Shown piece after piece: positions 7,594-15,739 of a stretch of 16,917 nt of DNA; within the stretch, counting starts at the first letter, position 1, and each line of letters opens with the position of its first letter. Under the pieces are notes generated by a model. It was not told where the DNA came from and searched no databases. It saw only the letters and a list, made by a program, of their open reading frames with translations. A program made the translations under genes and the position numbers. The stretch lies in NCBI GenBank assembly GCA_048498995.1, contig JBEHWX010000119.1, forward strand, positions 1 to 16,917, read 5' to 3'. The stretch comes from JBEHWX01 sp048498995 (GTDB taxonomy: Bacteria; Bacteroidota; Ignavibacteria; OLB7).

Positions 7594-10500
7594 ATGAATC
7601 GTTTGGCGCCTCAGATTCTCATGCTGACCGGAGATGATGATCTCGTTGCCGCGGTCGACGAGGCATCGTTACGCATCGGCGTCCGGCCGGCCGTCGACGT
7701 GGCCCACACCATCGGCGCCGCGCATGCCGCCCTCGGACGCCGATCCTTCGACCTCTGCGTGGTCGACGTCGATCCCGCCGAGCCGATGTGCATCGACTTC
7801 GTCCGCTCGATCACCCTCCGCGTCGACGCTCCCGAGATCATCCTGATTCTTCCCGCGCTCCTCTCACCGGAAACGCTGCGACGCATTCCCGCCGACGCGG
7901 AGATCGTCTCGCGCTCGCGGATCGGCGTCCATACGCTGGAGCAGGCGGTCTGCCGCGTGCTCGCCCATCTGAACCTGAAGGTCTGGCACGAGACGGCCTG
8001 CGCCGAGCGGAGCGGCCGGATCGCCGCCAGCTACGACGGCACCACCGGCATCCCCTACAACCTCCGTTCGGCGTCCGCCGGCGGTGAATCTGGCTCCGGC
8101 GCCTCCGGATCCGGCGCCTCCGGATCCGGCGCCTCCGGATCCGGCCAGCATGGATCCGGCCGGCATGAGTCCGGCGGATCGCGCGGCGGCGGGCACCACG
8201 GCGCGCACCACGGCGCGAACCGCGGCGGGCAAGGTGGCGGAAAAATCACGCGGCTCTACCGGTTCTCGGAAACCGAGACGCCCGACGCCGCGCCATCGAA
8301 CGATTCCCCCGGCACGACCGATCCACGCTCCCCGGCGGCGTCCAACGCGCGCTCCGGCGGAAGCACCGACGCGAGCGCTCAGGCGAGCGCTCAGGCGAGC
8401 GCTCAGGCGAGCGCGGAGGCGGGCTCCGGCCTCGGCGTTGCCCCGGCCGAGTCGGCGCTCATCGACGCGATCCTGGAGACCGCGACCTCCATGATCGCGA
8501 TACTCGACGCGCGGGGGACGATCCTGCGCTTCAACCGGAAGCTCGAGCTCAACAGCGGCTATCGCGCCGAGAATGTCTGCGGCCTCCCCTGGTGGCAGCT
8601 CCTCCCCGGCGGCGACGAGCAGCGGGCGCGCGTGCTGTTCCGCGCCATGGTGCTCTCCCGCCGCGACCGCTGGGAAGACGAGATTCAGATGATGACCCGC
8701 TCCGGCGACCTCCGCGTCGTGGCCTGGTCCAGCAGGAAATTCTTCAACCCGGACGGCAGCGTTGCCTGCGTCATCTGCTCCGGCAACGACGTCACCGATC
8801 AGCGCGCCACCGAGCGCTCCCTCCGCGAGAGCAACGAGCGGTTCCGCACCGTGATCGAGCACGGCAGCGACGACGTTACCGTGGTCGACGCCAACGGCAA
8901 CGTGAAGTACGAGAACATATCGGTCGAGAGGATCACCGGCTATCGTCCCGACGAGCTGCTCGGACGGAGCACGTTCGAGCGGATCCATCCGGATGACCGC
9001 GAGACGGTGCGCCAGGGATTTCTCGAGCTCGCCTCCAGGCCGCGCGCCACGCACACGGCCACCTATCGCTATCTCCACAAGTCCGGCCATGTGATCTACC
9101 TGGAATCGGTCGGCACCAACCTTCTGGACGATCCGGCGGTGCGGGGAATCCTGATCAACACCAGGGACGTGACCACCAGGATGATGGCCGAGCACGAGCG
9201 CAGGCAGGCGATCGATGCGCTGCGCGAGAGCGAGGAGCGCTACCGCGCGGTGGCCGAGACCGCGTCGGACGCGATCGTCACCTTCGATGCCGGCGGCACC
9301 ATCCTCTTCGTCAATGATGCCGCCACCGTGATCTTCGGCTATCCCCGCGATGAGATGGCCGGCGCGCCGATCGAGCTGATCCTCCCGGCCTGCGTCGATC
9401 ACATCTCGAGGATCGACGGCGCGGCTGGCGAGTCCGGCTCCAGGAACGCCGCGCGGCTGGCCGGCCGGCACCGCGACGGCCACGAGATCCCGATCGAGAT
9501 CTCCCTGTCGCGAAGCCAGCGGGGAGGGCGCGCCATCATTACCGGCATCGCCCGCGACGTCTCCGAGCGGGTCGAGTTGGAGCGGGAACGGGAGCATCTG
9601 CTCGAGCTGGTCAACGTGGAGCGCGACCGCCTCACCTCCATGATGAAGGCGATCCCCGGCATGGTCTGGGAGTCGACCAACGGCCCGGACGGCAGCGCCC
9701 AGCACACGAGCTTCGTCAACGACTATGTCGAAACTCTCTACGGATATACGCCGGAGGAGTGGAGGTCGACGCCGGACTTCTGGCTCAAGGTGATCCACCC
9801 GGAGGACCTGGCGAGGCTCGAGAAGCGCGCCGTGGACTTCGCGGTCCGCGACGAGATCCACGAGTGCTACCGGGTGATCCGGAAGGACGGGCGGGTGATC
9901 TGGCTGGACGTGCGCCTGGTGATCCGCCGCGACGAGAACGGCGCGCCGCTGGGAACGATCGGCTTCGCCTTCGACATCACCGATCGCAAGCTGATGGAGC
10001 AGGAGCGGGAGCACCTGCTGGATCTGGTCAACAGCGAGCGCGACCGGCTCACGACGATCATGCGGACGACTCCCGGCATGATCTGGGAAACCCGCACCAT
10101 TCCCGGCGCGCGGGCTCAGGAAACGATCTTCGTCAACGACTACGTCAAAACCCTGTACGGCTACACGCCCGAGGAGCTGAAGCGGGCCCCCGGCTTCTGG
10201 ATCAAGACGGTGCATCCGGAGGACCGGCCGGCGCTGATGCAGCTGCTGCGTGGCGACGAGAGCCGGAACGAGCTCCATGTCACCTTCCGCTCCATCAGGA
10301 AGGATGGCCGCGTGATCTGGACCGATACCCGTCTGCTGATCCACCGTGACGAGAACGGCACCCCCACCGGCGTTACCGGGTTTACGTTCGACGTCACCGA
10401 CCGGAAGCTGATGGAACAGGAGCGGGAGCGCCTGCTGGCAATGGTCAACACCGAGCGCGATCGCCTCGACACGATGCTCCGAACGATCCCGGGGATGATC

Positions 10501-12360
10501 TGGGAAACGCGCGCGACCGCCGACTCGGCGATACCGGCGACGACGTTCGTCAACGACTACGTCGAGACCCTCTACGGCTACACGGTGGAGGAATGGAAGA
10601 GCGAGCCGGCATTCTGGATGAAGGTGGTGCACCCGGAGGACATGCCCGGACTGATGACCAGGCTCGGCACCGAATCGCCAAGCAACGAGATCCACGACTG
10701 TTTCCGCGGCATCAGGAAGGATGGGCGGGTGATCTGGGTGGATGTGCGCCTGATGATCAACCGCGATGAGAACGGCGCGCCGGTCAGCATCACCGGCTTC
10801 ACCCTCGACGTCACCGACCGGATGACGGCCGAGCTCGCGCTGCAGCGGAGCGAGCGCCGGTACCGGTCGCTGGTGACCGCCATGGCGCAGATCGTCTGGA
10901 CCAACGACGTCAGCGGCGCCGGAAGCTCGGAGAACAACACATGGATCGATCCATCGGGCAACAGCGATCCGCTCCGCTCCATGCAGCTAGTGGGAGACCA
11001 GTGGGAAGCCGCGATCCATCCCGAGGATCAGGAGCGCGTGGTGGCCGCCTGGCGCGAGGCGCTGGCCACCTCCCGCCAGTTCGAGCTGGAGTTCCGTCTG
11101 CGCGCGCAGGATGGCACCTACCGGTTCGTGCAGGCGCGCGCCGTGCCGGTAATGGATGACGCCGGCGTGGTGCAGGAGTGGATCGGCACCTGTTCCGATA
11201 TCACCGAGCAGCGCCGGAACATTCAGGCGCTCCGCGAGAGCGAGGAGCGCCTCCGCGTCGCGATCATGAACTCCCCGATCACCGTCTTCAATCAGGATCT
11301 GGACCTGACCTATACCTGGGTCTACAACGCCGCCCTTGCCGAGCATCCCGAGCGCTCGATGGTCGGCCGCCGCGACGTGGACATCGTTCCGAGCGCGGTG
11401 GAAGCCGAGGCGATCGTCGACATGAAGCGGGAAGTGCTCGCCGAGGGACGTGGCGTGCGCCGCGAGATCCGGATCTCGATGCCGCGCCAGATCTCCTTCT
11501 TCGACATGGCGGTCGAGCCGTTGAAGGATGATCAGGGGAATGTGATCGGCATCACCGGCATGACGATCGACATCACCGACCGGAAGCACGCGGAGATGGA
11601 GCTGAAGCTGGCCAACGACCTGCTGGAGGCGCGCGTCAGGGAGCGGACCGACGAGATCATCAACATGATGGCGCAGATCGAGGAGGCCTACGCCAACCAG
11701 AAGCGCTTCGTGGCCGATGCCTCGCACGATCTCCGCACCCCCCTCACCTCGCTGCGCGCGGAGCTCGACCTGCTCCTGCTCCGGGAGGACCTGGAGGATC
11801 ATCTCCGGCAGGCGCTGCAGCGGATTACCGGACAGGCCAGGCGGCTCGATCTGCTCACCAACGATCTGCTCGTGCTCGCCACGCTGGATGCCCGGCAGAC
11901 GCTCAACCGCGCCGCCGACACGCGCATCGACGATCTGGTGCTCGAGAGCATCTGCCATCTGTCGGCGCTGGCGGCCGAGAAGAACATCAGCTGGAATATC
12001 CAGTTCGAGGAGGCGATCGAGCTTACCTGCGAGATCACCTCGATACGCCGCGCGCTCTTCAACGTGCTGGAGAACGCCACCAAGTACAGCCTCCCCGATA
12101 CGGTGGTCGACGTGATCCTCCAGCAGTCGCCGGCCGAGGTACGGATCGTGGTCACCGACCATGGCATCGGCATCCGCAAGGAGGATCTTCCGAGGATCTT
12201 CGAGCGGTTCTATCGTGGCGATCGGACGCGGAGCACGCAGGGAACCGGTCTCGGACTGGCGATCGTCAAGGCGGTGATCGAAGTGCATGGCGGCACCGTG
12301 GAGGTCGAGTCGGAGCCGGAGCAGGGCACCACCGTCACCATCGTCCTGCCGCGGAGGTGA
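7594..12360 (+). CDS. Soluble multi-PAS sensor histidine kinase with degenerate receiver
   Basis: 1588 aa, no signal peptide or membrane segment, so cytoplasmic. Start at the ATG at 7594, where the receiver-like fold begins (QILMLTGDDD); in-frame ATGs at 7540 and 7552 would add 18 or 14 residues. Order: receiver-like domain (about 5-130; D58 kept, but the switch Thr is Pro and the conserved Lys is missing), Gly/Ser/His/Ala-rich linker (about 165-280), then eight PAS domains starting near residues 290, 415, 548, 681, 820, 959, 1089 and 1218, and a coiled-coil linker (about 1330-1365). The transmitter follows: HisKA with H1378 in SHDLRTPL and HATPase_c with N-box NVLENATKYS (about 1490), DHGIGI (about 1522), F-box ERFYRGD and GTGLGLAIVK (about 1550). 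All kinase boxes are intact. PAS 4-6 are a 139-residue tandem triplication. It should phosphorylate the adjacent OmpR-type regulator. Ligands or cofactors of the PAS domains cannot be read from sequence. Confidence 0.92.
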   Translation: MNRLAPQILMLTGDDDLVAAVDEASLRIGVRPAVDVAHTIGAAHAALGRRSFDLCVVDVDPAEPMCIDFVRSITLRVDAPEIILILPALLSPETLRRIPADAEIVSRSRIGVHTLEQAVCRVLAHLNLKVWHETACAERSGRIAASYDGTTGIPYNLRSASAGGESGSGASGSGASGSGASGSGQHGSGRHESGGSRGGGHHGAHHGANRGGQGGGKITRLYRFSETETPDAAPSNDSPGTTDPRSPAASNARSGGSTDASAQASAQASAQASAEAGSGLGVAPAESALIDAILETATSMIAILDARGTILRFNRKLELNSGYRAENVCGLPWWQLLPGGDEQRARVLFRAMVLSRRDRWEDEIQMMTRSGDLRVVAWSSRKFFNPDGSVACVICSGNDVTDQRATERSLRESNERFRTVIEHGSDDVTVVDANGNVKYENISVERITGYRPDELLGRSTFERIHPDDRETVRQGFLELASRPRATHTATYRYLHKSGHVIYLESVGTNLLDDPAVRGILINTRDVTTRMMAEHERRQAIDALRESEERYRAVAETASDAIVTFDAGGTILFVNDAATVIFGYPRDEMAGAPIELILPACVDHISRIDGAAGESGSRNAARLAGRHRDGHEIPIEISLSRSQRGGRAIITGIARDVSERVELEREREHLLELVNVERDRLTSMMKAIPGMVWESTNGPDGSAQHTSFVNDYVETLYGYTPEEWRSTPDFWLKVIHPEDLARLEKRAVDFAVRDEIHECYRVIRKDGRVIWLDVRLVIRRDENGAPLGTIGFAFDITDRKLMEQEREHLLDLVNSERDRLTTIMRTTPGMIWETRTIPGARAQETIFVNDYVKTLYGYTPEELKRAPGFWIKTVHPEDRPALMQLLRGDESRNELHVTFRSIRKDGRVIWTDTRLLIHRDENGTPTGVTGFTFDVTDRKLMEQERERLLAMVNTERDRLDTMLRTIPGMIWETRATADSAIPATTFVNDYVETLYGYTVEEWKSEPAFWMKVVHPEDMPGLMTRLGTESPSNEIHDCFRGIRKDGRVIWVDVRLMINRDENGAPVSITGFTLDVTDRMTAELALQRSERRYRSLVTAMAQIVWTNDVSGAGSSENNTWIDPSGNSDPLRSMQLVGDQWEAAIHPEDQERVVAAWREALATSRQFELEFRLRAQDGTYRFVQARAVPVMDDAGVVQEWIGTCSDITEQRRNIQALRESEERLRVAIMNSPITVFNQDLDLTYTWVYNAALAEHPERSMVGRRDVDIVPSAVEAEAIVDMKREVLAEGRGVRREIRISMPRQISFFDMAVEPLKDDQGNVIGITGMTIDITDRKHAEMELKLANDLLEARVRERTDEIINMMAQIEEAYANQKRFVADASHDLRTPLTSLRAELDLLLLREDLEDHLRQALQRITGQARRLDLLTNDLLVLATLDARQTLNRAADTRIDDLVLESICHLSALAAEKNISWNIQFEEAIELTCEITSIRRALFNVLENATKYSLPDTVVDVILQQSPAEVRIVVTDHGIGIRKEDLPRIFERFYRGDRTRSTQGTGLGLAIVKAVIEVHGGTVEVESEPEQGTTVTIVLPRR
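8095..8169 (+). repeat. 15-bp in-frame repeat in kinase linker, 5 units
   Basis: TCCGGCGCCTCCGGA occurs three times exactly (8095, 8110, 8125), followed by two diverged 15-bp units (8140, 8155). It encodes a Ser-Gly-Ala-Ser-Gly spacer between the receiver-like domain and the first PAS domain. Confidence 0.9.
8371..8418 (+). repeat. 12-bp in-frame repeat in kinase linker, 4 units
   Basis: GCGAGCGCTCAG occurs three times exactly (8371, 8383, 8395), with a fourth unit (8407) ending CGGAG. It encodes a repeated Ala-Ser-Ala-Gln spacer just before PAS 1. Changes in copy number would keep the reading frame. Confidence 0.9.
9601..10830 (+). repeat. 417-bp tandem triplication of a PAS-plus-linker module
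   Basis: Three consecutive modules start at 9601, 10018 and 10435, exactly 417 bp (139 codons) apart. Each begins with a coiled-coil linker ending in NVERDRL, NSERDRL or NTERDRL and carries PGM(V/I)WE, FVNDYV, LYGYT, (I/V)HPED, IRKDGRVIW and RDENG. The copies have diverged but stay colinear without indels in these landmarks. Confidence 0.9.
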
Positions 12361-12447
12361 CCGGACGAGAGACGTCACCGGCCGTGAGAGCATGCCCGCC
12401 GTGAGATGAAGCGGCGCACCGACTCCGGCAGCATCGTAGTTCGCACC

Positions 12448-12505
12448 GGAAGCGCTCCGAGCTCGCGTCCCCCCCGGACCTGAAGCTCCGGGGCGCTTCC
12501 CCTTT
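12448..12505 (+). terminator. Probable terminator of the two-component genes
   Basis: GGAAGCGC (12448-12455) pairs with GCGCTTCC (12493-12500), and a near-complementary CCGAGCT/AGCTCCGG extension continues the stem, closing a C-rich loop. CCTTTG follows directly. It lies about 90 nt after the kinase stop codon. The T-run is short, so efficiency is uncertain. Confidence 0.5.
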
Positions 12506-12729
12506 GTGAGATGAGGAGATGGGGGAAGATGGTGAGGCAACTGATCCGTTGTCGCGTTCAGGGCACCCCGCAAAAGCGACGGCGGAAAGATCCTCCCGAT
12601 CCTCCCGCCGTGACGATGGCGAAACCAGGAATTATGCTTTGCCGAGTATCGTGTCGGCGCTCACCGGCGTGCCCGCTGATGGCGCACGGCGGGTGAGCAG
12701 CTCCGGCCTCGGCCAGCATGGAAGCCCAC

Positions 12730-13000
12730 TTCGAGCCCATCACAGCATGTAGATATGGAAGGGAGGCGGAGAGGTAGCCGCACGTCTTTAGCGTGCGCCC
12801 CTCATGTCGTTAGTGCCTCTTCGAGCCCATCACAGCATGAAGGTACTCGAAGGGAAGCGGAGAGGTAGCCGCACGTCTTTAGCGTGCGCCCCTCATGTCG
12901 TGAGTGCCTCTTCGAGCCCATCACAGCATGAAGATACTCGAAGGGAAGCGGAGAGGTAGCCGCACGTCTTTAGCGTGCGCCCCTCATGTCGTGAGAGGCT
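12730..13000. repeat. 91-bp tandem repeat array, three units, REP-like core
   Basis: The TTCGAGCCCATCACAGCATG block starts at 12730, 12820 and 12911 (periods 90 and 91 bp); a decayed fourth begins near 13003. Each unit has GTAG (12774, 12865, 12956) followed by CGCACG, a 7-nt loop (TCTTTAG) and CGTGCG. Units within the array are nearly identical. The left-edge copies at 1-120 differ by scattered substitutions along the whole unit but keep the period, the GTAG and the stem. Confidence 0.9.
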
Positions 13001-13444
13001 GTTTAGAGCCCATTCCAAAGCCTCCCTGGGGGGATGTTTCGGACCAAGGTCGAGTGCGATCTGAACCCAGTGTTGGCGCGGCTTCCCGTGATTCCGAGAA
13101 ATCCGCCAAAGATCGCTGAAAACGGGATTTATGATAGGCTCTTATGCGATGCCCCGACCGATGCATACCAATACCGCCGTCACGTTCGTACGATACAACA
13201 GCGCTGATGCTCACCCGCCGCGCCAGTTGGGCGGTCACGGAAGCTCGAACTCACGCTGCGCTCCGTTATCCGATGTCCGGCCACCGCGTTCACGTTCGTA
13301 GGATTCGGTGGCGCCGGCATTCACATCTCGCTTCGACAGCCGTGCACGAGAGTATATTCCCACGACATACTGGCCGATGTCGTCGATGAGCGCAATCGCG
13401 TTTGTACAAGGCGTTGAGGCTGGTATCCATCCGCCGATCCGGCT

Positions 13445-13472
13445 GGGCGGGCACGGGGGCCCGCCCCTACTA
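13445..13472 (-). repeat. GTAG-associated palindrome, possible second REP family
   Basis: GGGCGGGC (13445-13452) and GCCCGCCC (13459-13466) form a perfect 8-bp stem with a 6-nt loop. On the minus strand the palindrome is directly preceded by GTAG, the arrangement seen in REP elements. The stem sequence is unrelated to that of the 91-bp repeats. Confidence 0.5.
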
Positions 13473-13566
13473 CATGCTGGTTACGGCCTGACGTGTCGAC
13501 ATCCCGGTTCGCACGACACGCTGGTCGACGGCGTCCTTCCTCCGCGCATTCGCGCAGCCTTCCGGT

Positions 13567-13678
13567 TTCAGCACTCCTCGTTCAGCACTCCTCGTTCAGC
13601 ACTCCTCGTTCAGCACTCCTCGTTCAGCACTCCTCGTTCAGCACTCCTCGTTCAGCACTCCTCGTTCAGCACTCCTCG
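13567..13678. repeat. 14-bp perfect tandem repeat, 8 copies
   Basis: TTCAGCACTCCTCG is repeated eight times without a mismatch (112 bp), about 100 bp beyond the stop codon of the amine oxidase. Perfect identity suggests recent expansion or active length change. There are no spacers, so this is not a CRISPR array. Confidence 0.97.
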
Positions 13679-13783
13679 AGAATTGGCAATAACGGTATTT
13701 AATTGCCTCGGGTTCGATGTCGATCCCACAGCCGTTGTGCCGCATCTCGGCACGCGCGAGCTCACCTCGAATTTCCGGCGCAT

Positions 13784-15739
13784 TTACTTCGGCACGTCGA
13801 GCGCCGGATTGCGCGAGAAGAAGCCGGCCGGCAGCAGCTTGAACCCGAGGTGCGTCACCGGCATCACCGGCCACTCCTCCGGCCGCGGGATGTGCGTCAC
13901 CCCCATCGTATACCAGAGCACCACATCCTCCCTGTCGATCGACTCGTCGCCGGCGATCCAGGCCGGAAGCCCGTCGCCGCTCGGCCCCTGGTTCGGATAG
14001 GCGCCGGCCGCGTTCATCTCACCGGCGTGATACCGCGTTGCCCAGAAATGATTGTCGATGAAGCCCGCCCGCTTCCGTGCCGGAGCGGTCGGCAGGGCCA
14101 GCGGGACCACGTTCGGTCCCGGCGCCAGGATGTAGCCGCAATGCTGCCCAAGCGCGTTCTGCGTCGAAGGGTTGAAGATCTTCCAGATCCTTCCAGTCGC
14201 CAGATCCATCCTGCGCGCCCCCTCCCGCTCCGAGCCGAGCGGCGTCTCCGTCATCGCGAAGACGTTCCCCGTCGGGTTCTCCTCCCCCTCCGGCACCGGC
14301 GTCGAGTTCAGTTCCGCCACGGAGTTGTCCGGGCCGTCGACATCCATGTCCAGTCGGAAGCAGAAGAAGTGCTGATGGTGCGGCGCCACGATGTTCGGCG
14401 ACACCAGGTGACCGTGACTCCCGGTGGTGCTGTGATCGTGCGACATCCGATCGGCCACGCCTTTCGGGAGCATGATGCCGGTGAGCCCCGCGTCCACCTC
14501 GAGCGTGCCGTCCTGATGGAAGATCCAGGCGATCGAGTAGTCGTAGTTGCCGATGGCCGCCACGGTGATCAGCACCAGCTCCCGCGCGCGGCGCGACTCG
14601 TTCGTGAACGAATAGGTGTCGTAGTGCTTCCAGAGGATGCCGCCGTCCCGCTCGTAGATGCCGACGGCGCGCGGCAGCGTGTAGGCGCTTCCGGAATCGT
14701 TGGCGAAGGTCGCGTCCAGCAGCACGGCGTTGGCGGGAACATCCACGCCGGTATCCAGCGGGCTCAGAAGCCGCCCGACGCCGTACTCGCCGACGTCGAA
14801 CGCGCTTCGCCAGCGCCAGTTGGAATCGGGATCGGCGTAGGGGACGACCATCTCGGAGAGTGAGCCCCGGTACATCACCGGCCGCTCGCGCCCTCCATCC
14901 TCATAGCCGACGGTGTGGAGCACCAGTCCCTCGCGCGGATGCACGGAGAAGCGGAAGTGCCACCCCTGCCACTGGATCTCGTTGCCCGAGAGGCGGAAGC
15001 CGGCTCCCTCCGGCTGGGTGATGACAAGCGGCTTCGGGCGCTCCCGCGTGCCGCCGATGGCGGCGGTATCGAGCTGCTGGCTCGGCGGCGGAAGCGGCCT
15101 GGGGCCGGCATCGCTGAACTCCACGACCGAGCGGGTGTTCATGTCGACGAGCGCCGAGACTCCCTCGACCGGCCGGCCGTAGAAATTGGCGCCGGCGCTC
15201 CCCTTGTAGTAGGTGAGGGCGCGGAGCAGACGTCCACCCCGTCCGTTCGGCACGGCGCCGACGGCCCAGCTATCGATCTGAACGCTGTCCGGGGAAATAT
15301 CGCGGAGGCGCATCGCCTCGATCCAGCGGGGATCGGCCTTGACGATGGAGGGGACGATGTCGTACTCCACCATGAACACCTGCGGCTGCACCCCCGGTAC
15401 CTCCCGCCACGAGTCGACCTCCTGATCGTTCAGGTCGACGACGACCTCGAAGGTGCGGTTGGTGGCCATGTCCATCAGGATGGCGAACGCCTCGCGCCGG
15501 AACGAATCTCCGGGATGGAAGTCGAGCACCTCATCCTTCGGCGGCTCGCGCAGGACGATGGTGGAGAAGAGCGCCCCGGCCGGGAACTCCGGCGCGGCGC
15601 GGATGATCCGCGTGGTAGCCGCGATCTCCTCCGCGCTCAACGGATCGAGCGGATGCACCGCCGCCGAGGCAGCAACCGGCGCGGCGGCAAGGAGAAGGGC
15701 CAGAATGGCGATACGGAGCGAGGTTGTAGGAGAGGACAT
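13784..15739 (-). CDS. Secreted copper amine oxidase (primary-amine oxidase)
   Basis: 651 aa from the ATG at 15739, chosen because a clean signal peptide follows (core LRIAILALLLAAAPVAASA, cleavage near residue 26). The frame is open to 15883 and no Shine-Dalgarno favours any start. These enzymes oxidise primary amines to aldehydes, releasing NH3 and H2O2, with copper and topaquinone (TPQ) made from an active-site Tyr. Seen here: catalytic base D315 in FDVGEYGVG, TPQ precursor Y399 in IGNYDY, copper ligands H455 and H457 in PHHQHFF, third ligand H616 in THIPRPEEWPVMP, and the C-terminal GFKLLPAGFFSRNPALDVP. Spacing matches the family, including the E. coli enzyme. N-terminal substrate-domain regions precede the catalytic beta-sandwich. 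Oddity: the Ser/Thr usually three residues before the TPQ-adjacent Asn is A395. Likely periplasmic or extracellular, supplying carbon or nitrogen from amines. It stands alone and divergent from the low-GC gene. Substrate unknown. Confidence 0.93.
   Translation of the reverse strand: MSSPTTSLRIAILALLLAAAPVAASAAVHPLDPLSAEEIAATTRIIRAAPEFPAGALFSTIVLREPPKDEVLDFHPGDSFRREAFAILMDMATNRTFEVVVDLNDQEVDSWREVPGVQPQVFMVEYDIVPSIVKADPRWIEAMRLRDISPDSVQIDSWAVGAVPNGRGGRLLRALTYYKGSAGANFYGRPVEGVSALVDMNTRSVVEFSDAGPRPLPPPSQQLDTAAIGGTRERPKPLVITQPEGAGFRLSGNEIQWQGWHFRFSVHPREGLVLHTVGYEDGGRERPVMYRGSLSEMVVPYADPDSNWRWRSAFDVGEYGVGRLLSPLDTGVDVPANAVLLDATFANDSGSAYTLPRAVGIYERDGGILWKHYDTYSFTNESRRARELVLITVAAIGNYDYSIAWIFHQDGTLEVDAGLTGIMLPKGVADRMSHDHSTTGSHGHLVSPNIVAPHHQHFFCFRLDMDVDGPDNSVAELNSTPVPEGEENPTGNVFAMTETPLGSEREGARRMDLATGRIWKIFNPSTQNALGQHCGYILAPGPNVVPLALPTAPARKRAGFIDNHFWATRYHAGEMNAAGAYPNQGPSGDGLPAWIAGDESIDREDVVLWYTMGVTHIPRPEEWPVMPVTHLGFKLLPAGFFSRNPALDVPK

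Larger units (their letters stand above)
12361..13783. other. Repeat-rich non-coding region
   Basis: About 1.4 kb between the kinase and the convergent copper amine oxidase. It holds the probable terminator (12448-12505), a 7-bp dyad ACGGCGG/CCGCCGT (12579-12585 and 12605-12611) around a doubled GATCCTCCC, the 91-bp repeats, a repeated CACGTTCGTA block (about 13181 and 13290), a GTAG-associated hairpin (13445-13472) and the 14-bp x8 array. Short frames are repeat-derived and show no family similarity. Confidence 0.6.

Noticed and set aside
7864..10695. Minus-strand frame of 943 codons inside the kinase gene
   Set aside because: Shadow of the kinase. The plus strand has eight PAS domains and a complete transmitter in register; the minus translation resembles no family.
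10987..12573. Minus-strand frame of 528 codons covering the kinase C-terminus
   Set aside because: Lies opposite intact HisKA and HATPase motifs and has low-complexity composition.
12730..13000. CRISPR-like array with ~40-bp repeats and ~50-bp spacers
   Set aside because: The supposed spacers are nearly identical to each other and are conserved in the left-edge copies, so this is a plain 91-bp tandem repeat.
13567..13678. CRISPR array
   Set aside because: The 14-bp units are directly adjacent with no spacers, and no cas gene is present.
13308..14863. Plus-strand frames across the 14-bp array and opposite the amine oxidase
   Set aside because: One is largely translation of the 14-bp repeat; the other lies opposite the conserved copper-ligand and TPQ regions.
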